Shown in pieces: positions 1 to 8,650 of a stretch of DNA of 64,000 nucleotides. Positions within the stretch are counted from its first letter, which is position 1, and every line of letters starts with the position of its first letter. The position numbers and the translations under genes were made by a program. This stretch comes from Lachnospiraceae bacterium. Its GTDB lineage: Bacteria; Bacillota; Clostridia; Lachnospirales; Lachnospiraceae. The stretch spans positions 1-64,000 of the forward strand of contig CAJTDB010000001.1 of assembly GCA_910574965.1 (NCBI GenBank), in the 5' to 3' direction. The notes under the pieces are model-generated. The model was not told where the DNA came from. It worked only from the letters and a program-made list of their open reading frames with translations, and made no database searches.

Positions 1-39
1 GGAAAACTTTTGAAATCTTCCTTTATAAGGTTTATCCAT
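1..39 (-). CDS. Partial gene at left edge, N-terminus only
   Basis: An ATG on the minus strand at 39-37 opens a frame that runs off the window after 13 codons (MDKPYKGRFQKFS). On that strand an AGGGGG stretch lies about 5 bases upstream, a good ribosome binding site. It is transcribed divergently from the SMC operon that starts at 198. Too little is visible to assign a family. Confidence 0.5.
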   Translation of the reverse strand, partial: MDKPYKGRFQKFS

Positions 40-71
40 ATGCACCCCCTGTCTGTATTCTAACATAAAGA

Positions 72-95
72 AAGGAACCTGTTGACAGATTCCTT
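72..95. promoter_or_regulatory. Palindrome over a TTGACA box upstream of the SMC operon
   Basis: The 24 bases form a near-perfect dyad (AAGGAA-C-CTGT / ACAG-A-TTCCTT, one mismatched pair) centred at 83/84. A TTGACA -35-like hexamer (82-87) is embedded in it. No convincing -10 follows at 17 bases. The divergent intergenic position fits an operator; the two-base centre makes it a poor RNA hairpin. Function is inferred. Confidence 0.35.
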
Positions 96-197
96 CAGAT
101 TTTTCTTAAGTTTATGATGTTATGGAGAGCGGGCGGTATATTCCCCAGGAGATTTTAAATACCGAAGATTTTTAAGAGAGCAGAGGACAGCGAATCG

Positions 198-1805
198 ATG
201 CAGTATGATTTTCTGAAACATTTTCCCAGAAGGATGAAAAGCGTGGGGCTGTACGCGGTGCTGCTCCAGAACAGCATCCAGAAGACCACCTGGAAGCAGT
301 ACGGCTTTTTGAAAAGCGACGAGCAGATCAATATGATCTTTGCGGTGCTGCTTTATATTATGGAGCAGTCCCTTCGGGAAGAACACTGCACCATGGACGA
401 TATCGGCGCCTATATTGATACGGTAAACATGCAGCATTTTCAGAAGCAGATCAGTTATGAGGAATGCAAGGAGTTAGGGGACTTTATCGTCAATACGATC
501 CTGTCCAATGAAGGAAAGGTCATGTATTTTGACGGCTTTGATTTTGAGGCCAACGACTATCAGAACATGCACATCAGTTATGTGGCGAACCGGATCATTT
601 ATGTAGATCAGGAGCTTCGGCGCACTTCTTATTATCTGACCGACGACGGTTATAATCTGCTGCTTTCCACACTGGAAATTGAAAATAATATGAAACTGAC
701 CGTTCATGAGATGATCTTTCAGATGCATCTGGAAAAACAGAGCTATGACAAGGCAGTGGACGAGATCAAAAATGTGTTTAACCTGCTTCGGGTGCAGCTT
801 CAGAAGATCCAGGAGGCGATGGGAAAGATCCGCCGGAATGCGCTGAACTATTCTGTGCGGGATTATGAGACGATTCTTCTGGAAAATCTGGACACCATCC
901 AGGATACCAAGCAAAAATTCCAGAATTACCGGGAGATGGTGAAAAGCAGGGCGAAGGAACTGGAGGAGAAAAATATCAATGTGCAGCAGCTTCTTGCAAG
1001 GGAGGAGGAAAAGCTAAGTCATCTTCGGGAAATCGAGTCCTATCTGGACCGGACCATTGACGAGCATCAGAAAATATTGGGGAGCCACTTTGATCTGAAG
1101 GCACTCTATACAAAAGAACTGGAACAGTTGTCCCAGATGTCGATGATTCAGAGATTTTCCCTGCGCACGGAACTCTATGACAAGATACTGAAATGCCCGG
1201 AGGCGCTTACGCGTCTGGACCATTTTCTGCGTCCTCTGCTCACCCAGGAGCCGGAGAAAATCTACAATCTGTCCAAGGCATTTCAACTGCAGCGGCCTCT
1301 CAGGAGGCGGGCGGAAACGGACAGCCAGGAGGAGCTGGATTTTGATGAGGAAAAGTGGCAGGCGGAAAAGGAGTTAAGAAGAAAAGAGAAGCTTCGTATA
1401 TATGAGGGAAGTCTTTCCTGCCTTTTATCCCGTGTGTCCCAAAAGGGAGCCGTCTCTTTGAAAGAGCTGAGTGCGGAGCTTTCCGAAGAGGAGCGCAGGG
1501 AGCTGATTCCGAATGTGGAAGTGTTCAAAGAGATTATGGTGGAACTGATTCGAAACCGGGAGATCGATCTGGAGGCGCTGAAAAAGGAGCAAAGCCAGTA
1601 TCTTCAGGACGAGCCGGAAGAATTTCAGATCAATGAAATGCTGTTAAAGCTTACAGATAATGAAAAAAATACATTAAAGAAACTGCGGATTGAACGCCTT
1701 GGGGACCGGGAACCGGTAGTCTTTGCGGGAATACCGGACGGGAAAGGCAGGATAAAAAGCATCCGCTGTTCCAACGTGCGCATACAGGCGGTGAGGGGGG
1801 ATTAG
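198..1805 (+). CDS. jetA: Wadjet JetA-family protein (kleisin-like subunit)
   Basis: A 535-residue protein of the family called DUF5716 / Wadjet JetA. In characterised Wadjet systems JetA is the kleisin-like (MksF-related) subunit that bridges the heads of the SMC ATPase JetC; the complex senses and restricts circular plasmid DNA. The sequence starts with an alpha/beta-rich winged-helix-like region (about 1-110), has a long charged helical middle (about 170-330) and an acidic linker near 385-395. The ATG at 198 follows a weak GAGGACAG site. The next gene starts 3 bases after the stop, so the two are co-transcribed. Family assignment is from sequence style and from the jetA-jetB-jetC order; the anti-plasmid role is inferred. 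Confidence 0.7.
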   Translation: MQYDFLKHFPRRMKSVGLYAVLLQNSIQKTTWKQYGFLKSDEQINMIFAVLLYIMEQSLREEHCTMDDIGAYIDTVNMQHFQKQISYEECKELGDFIVNTILSNEGKVMYFDGFDFEANDYQNMHISYVANRIIYVDQELRRTSYYLTDDGYNLLLSTLEIENNMKLTVHEMIFQMHLEKQSYDKAVDEIKNVFNLLRVQLQKIQEAMGKIRRNALNYSVRDYETILLENLDTIQDTKQKFQNYREMVKSRAKELEEKNINVQQLLAREEEKLSHLREIESYLDRTIDEHQKILGSHFDLKALYTKELEQLSQMSMIQRFSLRTELYDKILKCPEALTRLDHFLRPLLTQEPEKIYNLSKAFQLQRPLRRRAETDSQEELDFDEEKWQAEKELRRKEKLRIYEGSLSCLLSRVSQKGAVSLKELSAELSEEERRELIPNVEVFKEIMVELIRNREIDLEALKKEQSQYLQDEPEEFQINEMLLKLTDNEKNTLKKLRIERLGDREPVVFAGIPDGKGRIKSIRCSNVRIQAVRGD

Positions 1806-1808
1806 AAG

Positions 1809-2525
1809 ATGGCATATGAATGGGAGACGGTCAGAGTCAGTCAGGAGATCTTTTACTATTTGCTGCGGTATCATGAACTAAAGGAGGAAGAGGAAGGACA
1901 GCTCTACCGGGCCTACACAGAGCAGGAGGAAGTCCAGAATTTGGTAAAATCTCAGGGCGAGGCTGCGGGCAGCAGCGTTGAGCGGTATGGCAATGTCATC
2001 TATCTGATTCCCGGAGAAGAGAACGACTTTCTGGGGTATTCCAAAGGACAGTTGAAAAATGCCCTCTGTCGGTCCGGAGCCACAGATCGGGACTATTTTT
2101 TGTCACAGTTTGTGATTCTGACGCTGCTGGTAGAATTTTATGACGGTCAGGGAAGCAGCAGCAAAGCCAGGGAATACATCCGGGTGGGGGATCTGCAGAA
2201 CAGCATATCCATGCGTCTGAAGGAAGGAGCAGAGCATGCGGGGGAAGAAGAGGAAGAGCAGAAAGGCATTGCATTCTCGGATATGCTTCGGGCCTATGAG
2301 GCGCTGAAGTCCGAGGAACGGGGTTCCCGGTCGAAGACGACCAAGGAAGGATTTCTCCATAAAATTCTGATCTTTCTGGAAAAACAGGGGCTTTTGGAAT
2401 ATGTGGAGCAGGACGAGATGATTAAGACGACGAAGAAGCTGGACAATTTTATGGACTGGAATCTTCTGAACCAGAACAATTATAAGAGAGTGCTGCGGAT
2501 ACTGGGGGTGGCGGAAGATGAGTAA
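1809..2525 (+). CDS. jetB: Wadjet JetB-like protein (DUF6063 type)
   Basis: A 238-residue protein between a JetA-family gene and an SMC-like ATPase gene, the position of JetB (MksE-like, the KITE winged-helix subunit that binds the kleisin). Residues 1-40 are acidic and helical; an internal stretch near 145-155 is a run of glutamates; the C-terminal third is winged-helix-like. The start follows GAGGGGGG, and its last 8 bases overlap the start of the next gene, which implies translational coupling. The DUF6063 label rests on recognition of length and context and is less certain than the neighbours. Confidence 0.62.
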   Translation: MAYEWETVRVSQEIFYYLLRYHELKEEEEGQLYRAYTEQEEVQNLVKSQGEAAGSSVERYGNVIYLIPGEENDFLGYSKGQLKNALCRSGATDRDYFLSQFVILTLLVEFYDGQGSSSKAREYIRVGDLQNSISMRLKEGAEHAGEEEEEQKGIAFSDMLRAYEALKSEERGSRSKTTKEGFLHKILIFLEKQGLLEYVEQDEMIKTTKKLDNFMDWNLLNQNNYKRVLRILGVAEDE

Positions 2526-5500
2526 GATCAACGAAGTTCGGCTGATTCATATTAATTATAACAACAACGCCATTCGAATCAGTGATGAGTGCTTTCATTT
2601 TCAGGGAGAGAGCACCCTTTTGTCTCTGCGCAACGGGGGAGGCAAGTCAGTGCTGGTGCAGATGATGACGGCGCCCTTTGTGCACAAGAGGTACCGGGAT
2701 GCCAAGGACCGGCCATTTGATAGTTATTTCACAAGCAATAAGCCGAGTTTTATTCTGGTGGAGTGGGCTTTGGACCAGGGAGCCGGATATGTGCTGACCG
2801 GACTGATGATAAGGAGAAGTCAGGAGACGGAGGCGGAGGATGGCGAGACGCTGGAGATGATCGGTCTGATTAGCGAGTATCGGGAGCCGTGTCTGCAGGA
2901 TATTCATCATCTTCCGGTGGTGGAAAAAGGGGAAAAGGAGATGGTCCTGAAAAATTTCACCGCCTGCCGGCAAATGTTCGAGAGCTGGAAAAAGGACAGT
3001 TCTGTAAAATTTTTCTATTATGATATGGGAAATGCTGCTCAGACCAGACAGTATTTTGATAAACTGATGGAATACCAGATCCATTATAAAGAGTGGGAAT
3101 CCATTATCAAAAAGGTGAATCTGAAGGAGTCCGGCCTGTCGGATCTTTTTGCGGACTGCAAGGATGAGAAGGGACTGGTGGAGAAATGGTTTCTGGATGC
3201 GGTGGAAAATAAGCTGAACCGGGAGAAGAGCCGGATGAAAGAATTTCGAAACCTGATGGAGAAATACGTGGCGCAGTATCAGGACAACGAATCGAAGATC
3301 CGGCGCCGGGATACCATTCGTCTCTTTCGGGAGGAGGCTGTTGCTGTTCGGGCGTGTGCCGGACAGTATGAGGAGGAAGCAGCCAGGGAGAAGGAGCAGA
3401 TACATCTGCTGGCCTGTTTTATCCAGGTACTTTCCCAACTGAGAGCAAAGGCAGAAGAAACAAAACAGGAACTTGTCCGGCAGGCGGTCCGGCTGATGGA
3501 AGAGATTGCCTGGATAGAGTATGAGAAGCTGTCCGGAGAGATTCATAAGCTGGAACAGGAACTGCGTTTTCATGTGAGCAATCGGGATATGATCGGTGAA
3601 GAGCAGGAAGGGCTTGGCCGGGAGGCCGCAAAGACAGAGCATACCCTTCATTTGCTGGCGCTGGCAAAGCAGCAGGAAATTCTGAACGGAGAGCAAAAGG
3701 AGCTGGAAGAGATCCGGCAGAAGCTTCTGCTGTCCCAGAAGAAAGAGGAGGACTTAGGACCGGAAAGGGATTTGATCGGCAAAAAACTGCACAGCTATTA
3801 TACGAAGGAACGGGCAGAAAATGAAACAAGAAGCCGGATATGCGAAGAGCAGCGTCAGGAGCTGGCCCGAAAGGAGAAGGCAGAGAGGCAGAAGCTTTCG
3901 GACTATGAAGAAACTCTTTTGAAGGAGGCATCCAGAGAGGGAGCACTCAAAAGCCGTCTGGAGTCTTATGACCAGCAGGAGGCCCAATACAACCAGGCAT
4001 TTGGAGAGCAGCTCAGCCGGAATATTTTGGGAGAGTATGAGCCGGGGACGCTTGGAATCCGGAAGAAAACACTGGAAAAAGAGATGGAAGACTGCATGAG
4101 GCTTCGCCAGCAGAAGCGGAAGCAGCAGGAAGACGGACAGGAGAAGCAGAGGAGCCTTGCACGCCGGCTTCTGGATCTTCATGATGAACAGATGAAGAAA
4201 GAGATGGAGCAGAAACAGAATGAGAACATACGTTCTGATTATGACCGGGAACTTGCAGCCCGCAAGGTTGTAATGCAGTATCTCACTCTTCCGGAAAAGA
4301 TGCTGTTTCAGACGGAAGAGATTGTGCAGGCATCCGGCAGAAAGCTGAAAGAGGCGGAAGATCTCTGGCAAAAATTAGAGCGGGAAAAGGAAGCTCTGGA
4401 GAAAGAGCATCGGCTTTTGGCAGAAGGCCGGATGCTGGAACTGCCGGAGGCACTGGAGGCAAAGCTTCGGGAGCTGGGGCTTCCGGTAGTCTACGGTATG
4501 GAGTGGCTGCAAAAGGACGGCTTTGGCGAAGAGCAGAACCGCAGGCTGGTGCAGAGTCATCCGTTCCTGCCTTATGCGCTGCTTCTGTCCCAAAAAGAGC
4601 TGCAGAAGCTGTCCGGAAATACCGAAGAAGTCTATACCTCCTTTCCGGTGCCCATCGTAGTTCGAGAGGAATTAGAAGAGGGGAAGACAGAGGAAACGGG
4701 AAATATTCGGACCTATCCGGGGGTTCATTTCTACGTACTTTTTAACGACAGCCTGTTAAATGAAGAAAAGCTGAAGCTGCTGATGGAAGAGAAAGAACGG
4801 CAGATCCAGAAAAAGGAAGATGCTGCTTCCATTCGGAAGAAGGAATACGAGGAGTATTTTGAACGGCAGGAGTTGGTAAAGCATCAAACGGTTACAAAAG
4901 AACGGTATGAGGAAAATGCAAACCGCCTGGAGACGCTTCAGAAGGAACTGACAGGACTTAAGGAGCAGGAGCAGTCGGCGCGGAAAGAGCAAAAGGAACT
5001 GGAACAGGGACTGAAACGCCTGGAAGGGGAGCAGAAGGAGCTGGAACAGAGGCTTGGAAATCTGCAGAAACGGCAGGAGGAGCTTTTCAGGCTGATACAG
5101 GCATATGAACAGTATGAGGTGAACCGCCAGGAGCTTGCACGGTGCAGAAAGGCCGTCCGGCGTCTGGAGGGGCAGAAAGCGCTGGCAAATGCCAGCCTGG
5201 AGGAACTGTCCGCAAAGGAGAAGACATTGGCGGCGGAGGCGAACCGCTTAGAGCATAGGGAAACAGAACTTCGGGAAAAGCAGCAGGCATATCAGCGGTA
5301 TGAAGGGTCCAAGGAGAGCGAAGCTTTGGCAGGACCGGAAGATATTGAAGTTCTGGAAGCCAGATATGCGGCCATTACCAGCAGCCTGTCCGGGGAGAGA
5401 AAGGACCTGGAGGAGCAGGAGCGCCGGGCTGCAAAGCGGCGGGCAGATACGGCGGCGGACTTGGAGCATCTGCGCATGAAATACCGTTTAGAGCCAAAGG

Positions 5501-6927
5501 CGTGGGACAAAACCCATTACAATCGGAAGGAAGAACTCCATCAGGAAGCACTGCTGGAAGATTTCAGGAGGAAAATCCAGCGGGCTCAGGGACTCTGGAC
5601 GGAGGAGGAGAAAAAGATTGCGGCTTTGGACCAGCAAAAGAAAGACCTTTACCGAAAACTGAAAGAGGACTGCAAAAAGGAGGAGCCGCTTCCGGGAAGC
5701 AAAATACAGGATCAGGATTTTGAGGCGCGGAAAAAGGAATTAGAATATCAAAGGCAGGAGCTTCAAAAGCAGGAGATGTCAGTTGCGGAACGGATACAGG
5801 GCTATGACGAGAACCTTACGGCACTGTCCGAATACAGTGAATTTCCGGCAGGGGAACCGGTGGAGTGGGAGCAGGATTTCTCTCTGATGAATCGGAAAGA
5901 GCTTCGGGATTATCAGGGGATTATGATTCGGGACTATAAGCAGTGCACCGACAGGCGGCAGAAGGCAAGAGAACGGCTGATGCAGACACTGAATCGGGTG
6001 GTGCGCATGGAAGCTTTTGCGGAGGATTTCTATAAGAAGCCGTTAGAAGCTATGCTGGATCTGACGGACGATGCCGGACAGGTGCTGAGGCAGCTTTCCA
6101 CGACTTTGCGTTCCTATGAGGGGCTGATGGAAAAGCTGGAGGTAGATATCTCCCTGGTGGAGAAGGAAAAGGAGAAGCTTACGGAGCTGATGGAGGATTA
6201 CGTCCGGGAGGTGCATCAGAATATGGACCGGATTGATGCCAATTCTACGATCACCATCCGGGAGCGTCCGGTGAAGATGCTGAAGATTGTGCTGCCTTCC
6301 TGGGAGGACAACGAAAACCTCTACCGTCTGCATCTTCAGGATTTTCTGGATGAGGTGACGAAAAAGGGGCTGCAGATTCTGGCCCGCAATGAAAATGTGC
6401 AGGAGTATTTTGGCACCCGGCTGACAACACGAAATCTCTATGATACGGTGATCGGCATCGGAAATGTGCAGATTCGCCTGTACAAGATCGAGGAGCAGCG
6501 GGAATATCCGATCACCTGGGCAGAAGTGGCGAGAAATTCCGGCGGAGAGGGATTTTTATCGGCCTTTGTGATTTTGTCCAGCCTTCTGCACTATATGCGG
6601 AAAGACGAGACGGACATATTCGCGGACCGGAACGAAGGCAAGGTGCTTCTGATGGACAATCCTTTTGCCCAGACAAATGCGTCGCACCTTCTGAAGCCGC
6701 TGATGGATATGGCCAAAAAGACCAATACCCAGTTGATCTGCCTAACGGGCCTGGGAGGAGAGTCCATTTACAACCGGTTTGACAATATTTATGTGCTGAA
6801 CCTTATTGCCGCCAGCCTCCGGGGCGGGACGCAGTATCTGAAGGCGGAGCATGTAAGGGGCAGCGGTCCGGAGATGATGGTGGTGTCACAGATTCAGGTG
6901 GTGGAGCAGGAAGAACTGGTGTTCTGA
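2518..6927 (+). CDS. jetC: SMC-like ATPase, Wadjet JetC-type
   Basis: A 1469-residue SMC/MukB-like ATPase. The Walker A motif (NGGGKS) is near residue 38. Between about 260 and 1200 lie long Glu/Lys/Gln-rich coiled coils broken by a hinge-like segment at about 640-760. The C-terminal head has a signature-like NSGGEG near 1340 and a Walker B near 1378 reading LLMDNPFAQ. The Walker B aspartate is followed by Asn rather than the usual catalytic Glu. ATP-driven loop extrusion by the JetABC complex is known for Wadjet; here it is inferred. No JetD (Toprim-like nuclease) gene follows: the next gene is a SGNH hydrolase, 129 bases on. The start overlaps jetB. Confidence 0.75.
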   Translation: MSKINEVRLIHINYNNNAIRISDECFHFQGESTLLSLRNGGGKSVLVQMMTAPFVHKRYRDAKDRPFDSYFTSNKPSFILVEWALDQGAGYVLTGLMIRRSQETEAEDGETLEMIGLISEYREPCLQDIHHLPVVEKGEKEMVLKNFTACRQMFESWKKDSSVKFFYYDMGNAAQTRQYFDKLMEYQIHYKEWESIIKKVNLKESGLSDLFADCKDEKGLVEKWFLDAVENKLNREKSRMKEFRNLMEKYVAQYQDNESKIRRRDTIRLFREEAVAVRACAGQYEEEAAREKEQIHLLACFIQVLSQLRAKAEETKQELVRQAVRLMEEIAWIEYEKLSGEIHKLEQELRFHVSNRDMIGEEQEGLGREAAKTEHTLHLLALAKQQEILNGEQKELEEIRQKLLLSQKKEEDLGPERDLIGKKLHSYYTKERAENETRSRICEEQRQELARKEKAERQKLSDYEETLLKEASREGALKSRLESYDQQEAQYNQAFGEQLSRNILGEYEPGTLGIRKKTLEKEMEDCMRLRQQKRKQQEDGQEKQRSLARRLLDLHDEQMKKEMEQKQNENIRSDYDRELAARKVVMQYLTLPEKMLFQTEEIVQASGRKLKEAEDLWQKLEREKEALEKEHRLLAEGRMLELPEALEAKLRELGLPVVYGMEWLQKDGFGEEQNRRLVQSHPFLPYALLLSQKELQKLSGNTEEVYTSFPVPIVVREELEEGKTEETGNIRTYPGVHFYVLFNDSLLNEEKLKLLMEEKERQIQKKEDAASIRKKEYEEYFERQELVKHQTVTKERYEENANRLETLQKELTGLKEQEQSARKEQKELEQGLKRLEGEQKELEQRLGNLQKRQEELFRLIQAYEQYEVNRQELARCRKAVRRLEGQKALANASLEELSAKEKTLAAEANRLEHRETELREKQQAYQRYEGSKESEALAGPEDIEVLEARYAAITSSLSGERKDLEEQERRAAKRRADTAADLEHLRMKYRLEPKAWDKTHYNRKEELHQEALLEDFRRKIQRAQGLWTEEEKKIAALDQQKKDLYRKLKEDCKKEEPLPGSKIQDQDFEARKKELEYQRQELQKQEMSVAERIQGYDENLTALSEYSEFPAGEPVEWEQDFSLMNRKELRDYQGIMIRDYKQCTDRRQKARERLMQTLNRVVRMEAFAEDFYKKPLEAMLDLTDDAGQVLRQLSTTLRSYEGLMEKLEVDISLVEKEKEKLTELMEDYVREVHQNMDRIDANSTITIRERPVKMLKIVLPSWEDNENLYRLHLQDFLDEVTKKGLQILARNENVQEYFGTRLTTRNLYDTVIGIGNVQIRLYKIEEQREYPITWAEVARNSGGEGFLSAFVILSSLLHYMRKDETDIFADRNEGKVLLMDNPFAQTNASHLLKPLMDMAKKTNTQLICLTGLGGESIYNRFDNIYVLNLIAASLRGGTQYLKAEHVRGSGPEMMVVSQIQVVEQEELVF

Positions 6928-6928
6928 C

Positions 6929-7042
6929 GCGGAACTAAAACAGCATATCCCCGGCGAAGTCCCGGAAGGATTTGCAGACGCAGAAGCGTCTGGAAATGCT
7001 TCCAGACAAAAGGGAATTCGCCGGGGAGATGCGGAACTAAAA
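6929..7042. repeat. Structured intergenic element with flanking direct repeats
   Basis: The 12-base direct repeat GCGGAACTAAAA occurs at 6929-6940 and 7031-7042. Between them, CCCCGGCGAA (6949-6958) pairs with TTCGCCGGGG (7017-7026), extended by CCC/GGG. Inside sit two further hairpins, AGACGC-AGAA-GCGTCT (6976-6991) and TGGAA/TTCCA (6991-7004). The fold is a closed three-way-junction-like structure. It could be a MITE/REP-like element with target duplication, or a structured mRNA segment. There is no T-tract, so it is not a plain terminator. Confidence 0.55.
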
Positions 7043-7056
7043 TAGGAGACCAACAG

Positions 7057-7692
7057 ATGAGAATTATATGTTATGGAGATTCCAATACTTTTGGATATAT
7101 TCCAGGCAGAGGCGGCCGGTACAACCGGCATACCCGCTGGCCCGGCGTGCTGCAGGATCTGCTCGGCAGTTCATATGAGGTCATAGAAGAGGGACTCTGC
7201 GGCCGGACTACGGTTTTTGAAGACCGGACAGAGCCGGGAAGGTGCGGCCTGGACCGGATCACCGAAGCAGTGACGGAACACGGCCCGGCGGATCTTCTGA
7301 TTCTGATGCTTGGGAGCAATGACTGTAAGACGCAGTTTCAGGCATCCCCGGAGCAGATCACCAAAGGCATGGAACAGATAGCAGAGAAGGCCAGGGCCTG
7401 CGCAGGCAGAGACATTCCGATTCTTCTGATCGCACCGGCCGCTATGACAGAACAGGTGATGAAAAGCGGTTTTGGTTCAGAGTTCGATCAGCAGTCTGTG
7501 AAAGTATCCCAGGAACTGGCCGATACTTTTGAGAAGCTGGCCGCCCGGTGCGGGTGTCATTTCCTGGATGGGTCAAAGGCAGCAAAAGTCAGTGAGACTG
7601 ACGGACTGCATCTGGACGAAAAAGGGCATCAAAAGCTGGCGGAAGCGGTGAAAAGTAAAGTGATCGATCTGACAGAGACGCAGAAGATGTGA
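7057..7692 (+). CDS. SGNH/GDSL-family hydrolase
   Basis: A 211-residue esterase of the SGNH hydrolase superfamily, close in type to arylesterase/acyl-esterase proteins. The block I motif GDSN (residues 6-9) carries the nucleophile Ser; GSND (near 87-90) supplies block III; and DGLHLD near 188-193 supplies the Asp-x-x-His pair. There is no signal peptide, so it is probably cytoplasmic and acts on small acyl esters; the substrate cannot be told. It starts at an ATG with TAGGAG about 8 bases upstream and follows the structured repeat. The SMC genes upstream are probably a separate unit. Confidence 0.82.
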   Translation: MRIICYGDSNTFGYIPGRGGRYNRHTRWPGVLQDLLGSSYEVIEEGLCGRTTVFEDRTEPGRCGLDRITEAVTEHGPADLLILMLGSNDCKTQFQASPEQITKGMEQIAEKARACAGRDIPILLIAPAAMTEQVMKSGFGSEFDQQSVKVSQELADTFEKLAARCGCHFLDGSKAAKVSETDGLHLDEKGHQKLAEAVKSKVIDLTETQKM

Positions 7693-7742
7693 CATGCTGC
7701 AAATGAAAACGAAAGAACCCATTAGACAGAAATATGATAAAA

Positions 7743-8150
7743 ATGAAAACCATTCAAGTAGCAGCGGCCATTATGATTCACGATTCCCGCATCTTCGCGA
7801 CCCAGCGCGGCTGCGGGGAATTTAAGGACGGCTGGGAGTTTCCGGGCGGGAAGCTAGAGCCGGGCGAGACACCGCAGCAGGCATTGGTCCGGGAGATCAA
7901 AGAGGAGCTGGACACCGATATCCAGGTGGGCCGTCTCTTAGAGACGGTAGAATATGATTATCCAAAGTTTCACCTGATCATGTACTGTTTTCTGTGCACC
8001 ATAAAATCCGGAAAGCCGGTGTTAAGAGAGCACGAAGCTGCCAGATGGCTTACGAAAGAAGAACTGGACAGCGTAGACTGGCTGCCGGCGGATGTAATTG
8101 CCGTTCGGCGGCTGAAGGAAGAGATCAAAATCAGAAAGGGACATTTATGA
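7743..8150 (+). CDS. NUDIX hydrolase, MutT/8-oxo-dGTP type
   Basis: A 135-residue NUDIX protein of the small (deoxy)nucleoside triphosphate pyrophosphohydrolase class, which removes damaged nucleotides. The NUDIX box is clear near residues 36-58: GGKLEPGE followed by REIKEEL. The final Gly of the consensus is Asp here. The ATG at 7743 is preferred over 7734 because family members begin with the MKTIQVAAA strand; neither has a strong ribosome binding site. The stop overlaps the ATG of the next gene (ATGA), so the two are translationally coupled. Confidence 0.85.
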   Translation: MKTIQVAAAIMIHDSRIFATQRGCGEFKDGWEFPGGKLEPGETPQQALVREIKEELDTDIQVGRLLETVEYDYPKFHLIMYCFLCTIKSGKPVLREHEAARWLTKEELDSVDWLPADVIAVRRLKEEIKIRKGHL

Positions 8151-8479
8151 CAACCCGCAAAGAGGCCATTGCTTTCTGTCTTACATTTCCTCATACTTAT
8201 GAAGATTATCCTTTTCACGATCCCAACTGGACCTGTATGCGGATACGAACGACGGGCCGCATCTTTGCCTGGATCTATGAACGGCAGGAGCAGATCTGGG
8301 TCAATGTAAAATGCGATCCCCAGTGGCGGGATTTATGGCGGAAAACCTATGCATCGGTAGTTCCGGCCTATCACATGAATAAAGAACATTGGAACTCTCT
8401 AATTCTGGACGGCACAGTCCCGGAAAAGGACATCCGGCGGATGATTGCGGAAAGCTATGACTTGTGCGGGAAAACATAA
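8147..8479 (+). CDS. MmcQ/YjbR-family protein
   Basis: A 110-residue protein of the MmcQ/YjbR (CyaY-like fold) family, a group of small DNA-binding-like proteins of unclear function. The N-terminus TRKEAIAFCLTFPHTYEDYPF and the C-terminal HMNKEHWNS followed by a short helix are typical of the family. The ATG at 8147 overlaps the TGA of the NUDIX gene and is chosen because longer in-frame starts would cut into that gene in another frame. Confidence 0.8.
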   Translation: MTTRKEAIAFCLTFPHTYEDYPFHDPNWTCMRIRTTGRIFAWIYERQEQIWVNVKCDPQWRDLWRKTYASVVPAYHMNKEHWNSLILDGTVPEKDIRRMIAESYDLCGKT

Positions 8480-8581
8480 GGAAGATATGAGCGGAGGTTC
8501 CTTTGGGGCCTTCTGTATGGGCCTTGGGGATGTGCCGGGTCTGGCGGAGTGATAGAAATTTCTGGAAAATCTCATTTTCTC

Positions 8582-8629
8582 TTTACAAAAGAACATAAGT
8601 TCTGTATAATATAGAAAGAACGTATGTTC
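8582..8629 (+). promoter_or_regulatory. SOS promoter with two LexA boxes
   Basis: TTTACA (8582-8587), a 17-base spacer and TATAAT (8605-8610) form a strong sigma-A promoter. A LexA/DinR box GAAC-ATAA-GTTC (8591-8602) lies in the spacer and a second, GAAC-GTAT-GTTC (8618-8629), lies just after the -10. Both fit the Gram-positive SOS consensus GAAC-N4-GTTC; the second fits the extended consensus exactly. The layout predicts tight repression by LexA and induction by DNA damage of the gene at 8651. Confidence 0.85.
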
Positions 8630-8650
8630 TTTTGCTGAGGAGAGATGGAC

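Noticed and set aside
8480-8580. G-rich stretch after the YjbR gene as a terminator or RNA gene
   Set aside because: No stable stem with a T-run could be drawn; the stretch is treated as leader to the SOS promoter.
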